DNA from: Lachnospiraceae bacterium
GTDB taxonomy: Bacteria > Bacillota_A > Clostridia > Lachnospirales > Lachnospiraceae
Direction: 5' to 3'
Length of the DNA stretch: 6,152 nucleotides
Assembly: GCA_017960415.1 (NCBI GenBank)
Contig: JAGCZE010000365.1
Coordinates: 1 to 6,152 of the forward strand
Shown here: piece after piece, positions 1 through 6,152 of the stretch
Position numbering within the stretch: the stretch's first letter is position 1
How the letters are laid out: each line of letters starts with the position of its first letter
Made by a program: the position numbers and the translations under genes
Notes under the pieces: generated by a model
The model's input: the letters and a program-made list of their open reading frames with translations, nothing else
Told to the model about the DNA's origin: nothing
Database searches by the model: none

Positions 1-2453
1 CCATCCGATGCGGAAGAACCGGCCTGATAATTATATTTTCTTTTGTACTCGGCATATTCCTTCTCGTCATAGGTTTCAAATATCTCTCCGTCGATATCAA
101 ATACGCATCTGTTGGAGGTATATACAGTTTTCCAGTTTTTACCGTCAAATATCTCAAGGATTATCTTTGTATTACTCGGCTGCTGGGCCTGTATCTCGCT
201 CAGATCAAAATACAGCTCGAAAACATGAGCTTTCTCTTCCCCTTCATTATCCTTGCTGATCGCCTTTGCAGTATGGATATCATAATAATTCTCCCAGTAC
301 TGATAAAAAACAGGATGATCACCGATGTTATTCTGAAAAGGACTGGTTTCCAGAGTCATTCGGTTCAGCCTGATCAGGTCTTTTACACTCGCGCCGGCTG
401 CGTAATCTTTTCCGACATTGATATCCTGAAGTGTCTCAATGGTAAAGCTGACTTTTCCTTTTCCGATCCCGCCGTCAAAATACTCTTTGCGATCTCTGCC
501 AACAACTCTGTAACCGCTTTCCTCAGTTTCATCTTCTTGCAGAATGTCAACATAAAGGTATCCTCTATGGAAATAACCCTCCAGTCTCACATCACTTGCC
601 TTGGCATAATAATTCTCATATTTCTCGACATTTAGGAATATCCTGCTGTTTTCTATCGGATAACTTGCCTGCTCATACTGCCCATCGGACCCGTATGCTG
701 TCGCATTCGTAAGATATGACCTCGGTAATGCAAGATATAAATAACCGTAGTAATCAGTTTCTATCGCCCCGGCACTGTATAAATTAACTTTGATCTCTCT
801 GGATCCGGCAGAAGCGTTTTCTGCCACTTGCAGATACAGATTATTCCAATTTTCCCGTGTAGTCCATTGTTTTTCAGGATTTGTAAGGGATGTTTCCGGA
901 TCTGAGGAACTCTTGTATGCAAATAACTGCAGATTATCACCCTTGGTAAAAGATCTTGCCAGAGTATCATTTCCAAGATTAATTGTAAAGGTTGTTTCAC
1001 TGATCGTCGGCGTTTCGTCAAAGAATGTACTCTCGATAGTGATATCATTTGATACGGTTATCTGCGGATCAGGCTGCCCGAAATACAGATGGGTATCCTC
1101 GGAGGCTACAAAATCCACAAAGTTTCCATAAGTCGAAAATGAACTGTTAAGCTGCATAAAAGCCCCGCTGCTTATCAGAAGCGACAAGGAGTTTGTCTTC
1201 TTGGCCGTACCTACTATGGTTGCTTTAACAATGCTTCCGTCCTCACTGACATACGTAACCTCCGGGGTCAGTCCCGTGTGCATTGTTATCGTTTCGGGAC
1301 AGGTGCCGTTATAAGCGTTTTCTACAATATACCCTTTAAAGTTGCTGCCTACACTGATATTCTTAAATCTATACGGAACTCCGTTCGCATTCGTACCTAC
1401 CAGCTGGTATGTTATTTCCAGTCCGTCTTCTTCGGTATATATACTTCCCGCGTGTATTGTTGCGTCCGGGTATGTAGCCATTACATAAACCGATTTGTAA
1501 TCGTTGTCAGATGAAAAAATGTCGTAGACAAAATGACCAGACGCATTATATGTCTTCAGCGCATCCTGAAGATCGCCCATATAGTCCGAGGCTGCGCCGG
1601 GATTATAGGTGACGTATCCCGCCGGTATGGTTATAGCGATAATATCCTTGGAACCCTTTGTAGGTGTACCCGAAAAGACCATTGTAAACGAATTGTCTCC
1701 GACTTTAACCGTATTTTTAATCTTGACGGTAATTCCGGGAGGCAGCTGGGAATTCAGTGAAGTATTATAGGTCATATTCTGAGCTATGACATGTCCTGTA
1801 AACCAGCTCGTGATATCTTTGCCTGCATCAACTTTTCTGATAAAGCATCCGTCGATAACGACATTAAGCTCACATCCGTTTGCCGGCAGGGCTACTCCCT
1901 TTTCTCCAGTCAGCTTAAATCCGTTTCCGCCGTTCTGGCTCTTGTCAAAGTAAATACCGTGGCCTACTCCCATATATCCGGAGGGTGCGGTAAAATTTCT
2001 GACAATATTATACTTACCGCCACCTGACACTTTTACATCACATACATAGCTGTAATTTGTCTGATCGGCAACGAAGTACGGAAGCGGCACCCTCATCGTA
2101 ACCGTATCCCTCGAAGCGCCCAATACCTTACCCTTAAACTCAACCTTCAGACTTCTCGCACCGACTTCCGCTTCCTCATATACTACGACCTGCATACCCG
2201 CAGGCTTGGGCGAAGTCGAGCCTGAGAACCATGAACTGATATCGGCGCCCTGGGGAAGAGGTCTTACCAAAGGCGTACTACCCAGATTAATGGTATAAAT
2301 CTGTCCGGAAAGAACCTCTCCTGCAGTGCCTCTGATCGTATCCGAAAACGAAAAGTTGAATTCGTAATATTCGGCACGGACAGTATTATTCCCGGTAATC
2401 AATAATATCATACCAAACAAAACTATCGCAAATAAGCCTTTGATCCTCTTCAT
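1..2453 (-). CDS. Large exported repeat-module protein (gene B), 3' end beyond the left edge
   Basis: I translated this frame by hand from the ATG at 2453: it stays open for 817 codons to the window edge with no stop, so the C-terminus is missing. The start is supported by a GGAGG seven bases upstream and by a typical signal peptide: basic MKRIK, hydrophobic residues 7-20, likely cleavage after VRA (residue 27). Residues 50-127 form a first module (DISSWFSG at 71-78, ending PLPYF). Residues 195-280 form a second (CF at 203-204, DITSWFTG 213-220, LPPGITV 237-243, VGD 251-253, SGTP 261-264, IPAGY 276-280). Residues about 323-432 and 488-581 look like more degenerate copies. From about 605 the protein changes character to a charged, Tyr-rich region. 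No catalytic motif is visible. The module is shared with gene A, 22 bp upstream, which suggests a paralogue in the same operon. Surface or extracellular location is inferred; function is unknown. The reading frame is certain, the family is not recognised. Confidence 0.5.
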   Translation of the reverse strand, partial: MKRIKGLFAIVLFGMILLITGNNTVRAEYYEFNFSFSDTIRGTAGEVLSGQIYTINLGSTPLVRPLPQGADISSWFSGSTSPKPAGMQVVVYEEAEVGARSLKVEFKGKVLGASRDTVTMRVPLPYFVADQTNYSYVCDVKVSGGGKYNIVRNFTAPSGYMGVGHGIYFDKSQNGGNGFKLTGEKGVALPANGCELNVVIDGCFIRKVDAGKDITSWFTGHVIAQNMTYNTSLNSQLPPGITVKIKNTVKVGDNSFTMVFSGTPTKGSKDIIAITIPAGYVTYNPGAASDYMGDLQDALKTYNASGHFVYDIFSSDNDYKSVYVMATYPDATIHAGSIYTEEDGLEITYQLVGTNANGVPYRFKNISVGSNFKGYIVENAYNGTCPETITMHTGLTPEVTYVSEDGSIVKATIVGTAKKTNSLSLLISSGAFMQLNSSFSTYGNFVDFVASEDTHLYFGQPDPQITVSNDITIESTFFDETPTISETTFTINLGNDTLARSFTKGDNLQLFAYKSSSDPETSLTNPEKQWTTRENWNNLYLQVAENASAGSREIKVNLYSAGAIETDYYGYLYLALPRSYLTNATAYGSDGQYEQASYPIENSRIFLNVEKYENYYAKASDVRLEGYFHRGYLYVDILQEDETEESGYRVVGRDRKEYFDGGIGKGKVSFTIETLQDINVGKDYAAGASVKDLIRLNRMTLETSPFQNNIGDHPVFYQYWENYYDIHTAKAISKDNEGEEKAHVFELYFDLSEIQAQQPSNTKIILEIFDGKNWKTVYTSNRCVFDIDGEIFETYDEKEYAEYKRKYNYQAGSSASD
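1614..1871 (-). repeat. Second module copy in gene B (residues 195-280)
   Basis: Closest match to the gene A copy: CF, AGKDITSWFTG, LPPGITV, VGD, SGTP and IPAGY occur in the same order. The segment before LP is four residues longer than in gene A; the part from LP onward aligns without gaps. Confidence 0.5.
2073..2306 (-). repeat. First module copy in gene B (residues 50-127)
   Basis: Contains YTINLG, an exact DISSWFSG, PAGMQVVV in place of LPxGLxV, and a final VPLPYF in place of IPxGY. The SGTP position reads KGKVLG, so the second half has diverged more than the first. It follows almost directly after the signal peptide. Confidence 0.5.
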
Positions 2454-2460
2454 ACGCGTA

Positions 2461-2465
2461 CCTCC
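2461..2465 (-). promoter_or_regulatory. Ribosome-binding site of gene B
   Basis: GGAGG on the minus strand, seven bases before the ATG at 2453. It fixes the start of the long open frame that runs off the left edge. It lies within the 22-bp gap after the stop of gene A, so B is probably translated from the same transcript as A. Confidence 0.5.
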
Positions 2466-2475
2466 GTGTACTCTT

Positions 2476-5400
2476 TTATTTTACCACGATCTCCGCCGCT
2501 GTGACACCAGATTTTCCCTTCGCGGCATCATATTCTCCGTAGGTTATCTTCAGTGTTACGGCATTGCTCGCTGCAAATGTATTTTCTGATTCCTTACCGC
2601 CTTTTGCGGTAGCTTTGAGGCGGATCTTAACTTCACAGCTTCCCGTGATCTTCGGAAGCGATCCCCACTTGCCTTTTTCGGAATTATATGCTTCATAGCT
2701 CTTATTCAGAGTAAGCTTGCCCGAAGAGAGTGTAAATGCTCCGTCACCGGGAACCTCCGCCCTTTCCGCAGCATCGATCACCTGGATCGCCGATGCAGGC
2801 TTCTTGGCCGTAGCACACTGCCAGATTTCGAACTTTGAATGTGTTTTCACCAGCAAATAAGATGAAATGGCAATTTCTTTCATAGCGCCTTTAGCATCAT
2901 CTTTCGTCAGATTCTTGGCAAGATAAATCTCATTGCATCTTACTCCCAGGCCTTCCTTGCCTTTGATGATCTCCTTTTTGTAATCGATCTTGAATTTTGG
3001 TGCTTTCAGCTGACCGGCTACCGAGATCTTCGTATATTTGCTCGCAGGCGATACGGAAGTTGATGTGGCGGTTGCCTTCTTTCTGATATAGTATATTGTT
3101 TTCCGGGGTTTCCCGTCAGCTCCGAGTGCAGCGATGGTCAAGCCTCCTTCTTCAGGCCATATTCCCCATCCTTTAGTTTCGAGACTGTCAGCCATCGCGA
3201 TCTCGTAATCCGATCTTATCTTTTCAGAAGGAATAACATTTCCGTCCCTGTCGATCAGCGTAAACTCTCCGGTATTGGCCGCCGTATCATCGGCAAATGT
3301 CCTGTAATCAATTTTAAACTTCGGAGCGGCAGGAGCCTTCGCTATCGGCTCAAATGAATAAACATGGGCATCTGTGGCAGGTCCCTTTGTCGCTTTGTCG
3401 TATGAGTCCGATATGGATAGCGTCATGCCCTTCACTAACAGCTTGGCAAACTGGTCATCGGTAAGATTGGAAGTAACGGCCTTCCATTTCGTTCCGCCGT
3501 CTACACTGTAGCACTTGTACGAAATATCCGACACCAGCTTTTGCTTAGTCAGATTGATATAAATATTATCTGCCTGTGCTCCGGCAGAATCCCTGGCATA
3601 GATAATTACATCTGAAGAAGCGGAATATTCGATCTCCTGCCCCGGCACACCATATTCTTTTCCCGTTATCTTAATAAAGGCGTTTGGATTGTAATTGGGC
3701 TTGATGTATCCTGAAGCGGTACTATTCTCAGACATATTCCTGAAATTACTCCAGTGAAGCTGGACACAATCCGTTATATAGATCTTTTGGGCTGTACTGT
3801 CAGGTTTACCCGAGACATTGAAAACTACCGAATCGCCGGACCCGTGCACAGGCCTCACTTCAAGCCCCATTTCCGTAAGCTCTTCAGATACCGAATACAC
3901 AAGCGACTCCGGTGTCACGTCCGGGTTAAAACTGCAATCGCTTTCGTCCGGGAATGAATTAGATCTTGCGATCACGAAATTGGCATTAACCTCCTGCCCT
4001 TTCATGACATTGATCTCAACATCTTCGGGATCAAGCCTTACCCTCGAAACTACGATCAGCTTTGCTCCGTTGGTTACGACCTTTGTATAGCCTTCTTCAC
4101 CTTCATGCCCGCTCAGGTAAGAAAGGGGTATAAAATAGCTCAGATCATATTCTCCGCACACCAGAGGAACTCCGCCAAGTCCTGCAACATACGAACTGCT
4201 TTCGGCAGAGAAACTCTCCTCCGTCGGCTTAACATCTGTAAAATAAAGAGGCTCATTGTATCCGTGAGTAGGATCATTTACCGTAGGAGAATATAAAAAA
4301 CCCGGTGCTTCAAGATCAAAATTGCCTTCAACATTTGAATACCTATATGCCTCCAAATCCACGTTCCACGGTTTAGTATCGCCCACAGAAGGATCCTCGG
4401 CAAAATTCCCGTTATATATCCTGAAATACAGTCTGGGAATCTGTATCATGTTCCTGTTGTAAACCATGGCTGAGCATACGATCAGATCATTCCTCCTGAA
4501 CAGTATATAAGGAGGCTCTTCACCGTCAGGTTCGATATTAAATACCGCGCCTTCAATCTCAGCAACCAGTGTTTCATCGAGATCCTCCCATATCCAGGTA
4601 TCAGTCGGTGCCCCGATTATGTATCCATAGGGGATACTGGCCGCGAATATGTTATGAGAACTGTACTCCGGTGTTCCGGACAGTCTGATCTTGCAGGAGG
4701 TATCTCCGGCATGAACGTCCGAGACAAGAGTAACCGACAGCCCGACAGGCAGCTGATTGTCAACTGCCCCGTTATCCCTGATCAGACTCCCGCTGAACCA
4801 GCTTGAAACATCCGTTCCGGCAGCCATATCTGTTTTGAAACAGGCATACGCAAGATTGATCGTAAATCCAAGATCGAATTGCGTCTGACCTGCTTTTCCG
4901 GACAGATCAAGAGGAGTTTTGTCCGGAGTCATAGTCATCGTGGCTTTCAGATATTTATCGTCCTTGGATGTAACACACCACTGGGCATCCTCATAATTAT
5001 GACTGTGAAAGAACTCCACTACCCCTGTATTCTCGTCAAACGAGCTCTCGCTAAATAAGGAAGCGTCCATATACAGCCGTATCGTCCCCATTAAAGGAGA
5101 ATACGGCGTTCCGGATACCTTGCATCTTAAGGTGGTCTCGTCGGATGAAGTGATCACCACCTTGAGTCCGTACGGCATATAATATATCTGCGGTTCACCG
5201 GTAATTCCGTACCCGTAAGCTTTTTCCGGTATCCTGTCCGGCGGGAAAAAGATAAAAAAGCTGCTGATATCCCTGCCTTCATAAAGCAGGTCAGTATCGA
5301 ATTTTCCGTTCGTAACTTTCAGGATAAGCTCCTGCACCTTTAGCGGAACTCCTACCGTGCCGTATATACGCGTCTCTTTGACGATGACTTCGGTTTCTCC

Positions 5401-5532
5401 CGCATGACCTTCCTGTACGCCCATATTTACGAACATGATCATACCGAACACAGCAGCCAGACCGACCATATGTATTACACAGGTCAGCAGTCTTATCAAG
5501 CCGGATTTCCTAAAAATATCTTTCTGATCCAT
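2476..5532 (-). CDS. Large exported modular protein (gene A), 1018 aa
   Basis: Complete ORF from ATG 5532 to TAA. A TGA lies in frame just upstream, so this is the only plausible long start; the ribosome-binding site is weak (GGTG five bases upstream, AAAGGG farther off). The N-terminus has a 14-residue basic region, a hydrophobic stretch at about 15-37 and possible signal cleavage after GHA (residue 44). Residues about 67-160 are a degenerate module (DISSFF 88-93, YGLKVV 121-126, SGTP 140-143). Residues 218-304 are the best copy (CF 231-232, DVSSWFSG 241-248, LPVGLSV 261-267, AGD 275-277, SGTP 285-288, IPYGY 300-304). A third, weaker copy is at about 505-590 (GLEVRP 556-561, VSGKP 573-577). 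The C-terminal third differs: residues 637-735 include YSVDGGTKWKAV, followed by two segments that each begin APKFKIDY (736 and 844). No LPxTG, SLH or choline-binding repeat and no catalytic motif is seen, so attachment and function are unknown. I infer a secreted or surface-associated beta-rich protein. Confidence 0.5.
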   Translation of the reverse strand: MDQKDIFRKSGLIRLLTCVIHMVGLAAVFGMIMFVNMGVQEGHAGETEVIVKETRIYGTVGVPLKVQELILKVTNGKFDTDLLYEGRDISSFFIFFPPDRIPEKAYGYGITGEPQIYYMPYGLKVVITSSDETTLRCKVSGTPYSPLMGTIRLYMDASLFSESSFDENTGVVEFFHSHNYEDAQWCVTSKDDKYLKATMTMTPDKTPLDLSGKAGQTQFDLGFTINLAYACFKTDMAAGTDVSSWFSGSLIRDNGAVDNQLPVGLSVTLVSDVHAGDTSCKIRLSGTPEYSSHNIFAASIPYGYIIGAPTDTWIWEDLDETLVAEIEGAVFNIEPDGEEPPYILFRRNDLIVCSAMVYNRNMIQIPRLYFRIYNGNFAEDPSVGDTKPWNVDLEAYRYSNVEGNFDLEAPGFLYSPTVNDPTHGYNEPLYFTDVKPTEESFSAESSSYVAGLGGVPLVCGEYDLSYFIPLSYLSGHEGEEGYTKVVTNGAKLIVVSRVRLDPEDVEINVMKGQEVNANFVIARSNSFPDESDCSFNPDVTPESLVYSVSEELTEMGLEVRPVHGSGDSVVFNVSGKPDSTAQKIYITDCVQLHWSNFRNMSENSTASGYIKPNYNPNAFIKITGKEYGVPGQEIEYSASSDVIIYARDSAGAQADNIYINLTKQKLVSDISYKCYSVDGGTKWKAVTSNLTDDQFAKLLVKGMTLSISDSYDKATKGPATDAHVYSFEPIAKAPAAPKFKIDYRTFADDTAANTGEFTLIDRDGNVIPSEKIRSDYEIAMADSLETKGWGIWPEEGGLTIAALGADGKPRKTIYYIRKKATATSTSVSPASKYTKISVAGQLKAPKFKIDYKKEIIKGKEGLGVRCNEIYLAKNLTKDDAKGAMKEIAISSYLLVKTHSKFEIWQCATAKKPASAIQVIDAAERAEVPGDGAFTLSSGKLTLNKSYEAYNSEKGKWGSLPKITGSCEVKIRLKATAKGGKESENTFAASNAVTLKITYGEYDAAKGKSGVTAAEIVVK
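2980..3327 (-). repeat. Tandem APKFKIDY segments in the C-terminal third of gene A
   Basis: The octapeptide APKFKIDY occurs exactly at residues 736-743 and 844-851, 108 residues apart. Each follows a short hydrophobic strand and a linker rich in Ala and Lys. The two DNA copies differ at several synonymous positions, so the duplication is not recent. Downstream of the octapeptides similarity is patchy: both segments carry a strand with Trp or Tyr followed by an AT-rich-in-Lys/Ser linker. This array is separate from the SSWFSG module and is not seen in the visible part of gene B. Confidence 0.5.
4621..4881 (-). repeat. Best-preserved copy of the shared module in gene A (residues 218-304)
   Basis: This copy defines the module: a strand with INL, then CF, AG-x-D, SSWFSG, a variable loop, LPVGLSV, AGD, SGTP and IPYGY. 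From LP to GY it is 44 residues, the same length as the copy in gene B, with 19 identical positions and no gap. The section from CF to SWF-x-G also has identical spacing in both genes. The LPxGL...GTP layout recalls putative Ig-like repeats of bacterial surface proteins, but the spacing is longer, so I do not assign a family. Confidence 0.5.
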
Positions 5533-5579
5533 ACAGACACCATTTCCCTTTCACGATTTCCTTCAAAGTTACGCTATCC

Positions 5580-5868
5580 TTACTCTGCCTTCTCCCCAAT
5601 AGTTATCGCACCGCTTTCGAACACCTCTACTGTCTTATCTGCATGTGTTACAACCACCAGTACGCGCAGCTGCGTTCCGTCTGCGGTCTTCTTATCCCCG
5701 GCCTCGATCGCATTCACAGTCTTTACCGTAAGACCTATAGGAAGGCTCTTACATAGTTGCAGAGCTTGAAACCGCAGCTGTTTCCTTGACAGTACTGAAA
5801 TTGAACGCACAAAATACAAACGCTGCCAAAATAACGATCCTAAGCAAATTCCGATATATAGACTTCAT
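5580..5868 (-). pseudogene. Small secreted-protein gene (gene C), apparently frameshifted
   Basis: From ATG 5868, six bases after a GGAGG, the frame encodes a clear signal-peptide-like N-terminus (MKSIYRNLLRIVILAAFVF, then a Ser/Thr/Ala stretch) but stops at TAA 5749-5751 after 39 codons. Skipping one base there puts the ribosome in a frame that continues for 56 codons to TAA 5580-5582, starting KSLPIGLTV. That second part matches the shared module of A and B over 17 residues (LPIGLTVKTVNAIEAGD; 9 identities with each), so it is real coding sequence. The combined product would be about 95 residues. A TTG-started reading of the second frame alone (from 5819) has no ribosome-binding site support and no signal peptide. 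The SSWFSG half of the module is missing, so there may also have been an internal deletion. Alternatives are a sequencing error or recoding; I favour a decayed gene. It is first in the putative operon, 47 bp before gene A. Confidence 0.5.
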
Positions 5869-5874
5869 AACGAT

Positions 5875-5879
5875 CCTCC
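5875..5879 (-). promoter_or_regulatory. Ribosome-binding site of gene C
   Basis: GGAGG on the minus strand, six bases before ATG 5868. It selects the signal-peptide frame as the authentic start of gene C, rather than the TTG at 5819 in the other frame. Confidence 0.5.
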
Positions 5880-5929
5880 GTTCTTTTTCCGTTAACAAAT
5901 GGAGCCATACTTTCCCTTAGTGTACGCCT

Positions 5930-5959
5930 ATTATATCGTATTTTGTGATATTAAATGAA
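5930..5959 (-). promoter_or_regulatory. Putative sigma-A-type promoter for the C-A-B unit
   Basis: A perfect TATAAT on the minus strand at 5935-5930 lies about 60 bases upstream of the gene C start. The best -35 is TTCATT at 5959-5954, 18 bases away and only 3 of 6 matches to TTGACA, so activity may depend on a regulator. Transcription would start near 5923 and give a leader of about 55 bases. I see no terminator hairpin in the short gaps between C, A and B, which is consistent with one transcript. Confidence 0.5.
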
Positions 5960-5967
5960 TATCATTT
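5946..5967. repeat. Overlapping inverted repeats at the -35 region
   Basis: Two perfect dyads overlap here: TGATATT-N5-AATATCA (5946-5964) and AAATGA-N3-TCATTT (5953-5967). They cover the weak -35 hexamer, the position expected for an operator. AT-rich intergenic DNA produces short dyads by chance, so operator function is inference. Confidence 0.5.
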
Positions 5968-5968
5968 G

Positions 5969-6100
5969 TATATTCGGTCGTTTTATCCGCCTATTCTGTT
6001 AATTTGTGAAATAGCTAAAATAGATACACAATTTCGAAATTTTGCACAAATAAATGGTGAATTTTGTATCCAAAATCTACAGGTACTTCTTTTTTCTTGT
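5969..6100. other. AT-rich intergenic DNA upstream of the promoter
   Basis: No convincing gene on either strand. It holds a 12-base palindrome AATTTCGAAATT (6030-6041), and an inverted pair ATTTGTG (6002-6008) and CACAAAT (6045-6051) flanking it on one side. I see no stem followed by a T-run that would end transcription from the right. Confidence 0.5.
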
Positions 6101-6152
6101 TTATTGGCTGTTTTTCATCACGTCCCGTTTCAGATACACAGTGCCTCTGGCC
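6101..6152 (-). CDS. Possible C-terminal end of an upstream gene
   Basis: On the minus strand a frame enters from the right edge and ends at TAA 6101-6103 after 16 codons (ARGTVYLKRDVMKNSQ). The composition looks like an ordinary protein tail, but the stretch is too short to identify. A different frame stays open for 43 codons from the edge, so even the frame choice is uncertain. Confidence 0.5.
   Translation of the reverse strand, partial: ARGTVYLKRDVMKNSQ

Noticed and set aside
8..2027. Several plus-strand open frames of 75-136 codons, and a 95-codon minus-strand frame at 761-1048
   Set aside because: All overlap the uninterrupted 817-codon frame of gene B, which has a signal peptide, a good ribosome-binding site and repeat homology to gene A. 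The others show no such support.
4621..4881. Assignment of the module to the He_PIG putative Ig family
   Set aside because: The LPxGL and GTP elements are similar, but about 28 residues separate them, more than in the usual motif, and the SSWFSG half has no counterpart I know.
5740..5760. Programmed +1 frameshifting in gene C
   Set aside because: The junction ATG TAA G does not resemble the release-factor-2 type site and no internal Shine-Dalgarno is placed at the expected distance. It remains possible but is less likely than mutation.
3754..5769. Plus-strand open frames opposite gene A and gene C
   Set aside because: They are antisense shadows of coding sequence with low-quality composition and no convincing start signals.
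5580..5819. A stand-alone 79-residue protein starting at TTG 5819
   Set aside because: There is no ribosome-binding site at the TTG, and the N-terminal 25 residues look like an out-of-frame reading of the signal-peptide region. The frameshifted gene C model explains both frames better.
5946..5967. Fur/PerR-type metal-regulator box
   Set aside because: The dyad is AT-rich and of similar length, but the arm sequence and spacing do not match the 7-1-7 TGATAAT consensus well enough.
6022..6139. GATACAC occurring twice near the right edge as a repeat element
   Set aside because: Seven bases with no extended similarity around either copy is within chance expectation.
1..6152. CRISPR array, tRNA, rRNA or insertion sequence
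   Set aside because: I found no regularly spaced direct repeats, no cloverleaf, no transposase-like frame and no terminal inverted repeats flanking a gene.

Overview
The window looks like part of a chromosomal locus from a low-to-moderate GC Gram-positive anaerobe. A Clostridia/Lachnospiraceae-type host is my best guess. This rests on strong GGAGG ribosome-binding sites, an AT-rich TATAAT promoter, and large modular secreted proteins with no recognisable enzyme. No diagnostic housekeeping gene is present, so the taxonomy is inference only.

All credible coding signal is on the minus strand and reads right to left. At the far right edge (6101-6152) there may be the last codons of an upstream gene. 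An AT-rich intergenic stretch follows (about 5869-6100), holding a perfect TATAAT -10 box and overlapping inverted repeats at the weak -35. Next comes a short secreted-protein gene (C, 5580-5868) with a good ribosome-binding site. Its signal peptide and its C-terminal part lie in different reading frames, so it appears frameshifted. After a 47-bp gap comes gene A (2476-5532, 1018 aa), a complete large exported modular protein. After 22 bp comes gene B (2453 to beyond the left edge), another exported modular protein with 817 codons visible and no stop in the window. Gene B accounts for the whole left 2.45 kb.

A, B and the C-terminal half of C share a repeat module. Its core is an [D][IV][ST]SWF[ST]G motif, then LPxG[LI]xV, an (A/V)GD turn, SGTP and IPxGY. 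The best-preserved copies in A and B align without gaps over 44 residues with 19 identities. The locus is therefore a tandem family of paralogous secreted beta-sandwich-like proteins, probably one transcription unit, built by duplication and now diverging. I see no catalytic motif, sortase motif or S-layer motif. A function at the cell surface or outside the cell is inferred from the signal peptides and repeat architecture; the molecular role is unknown.
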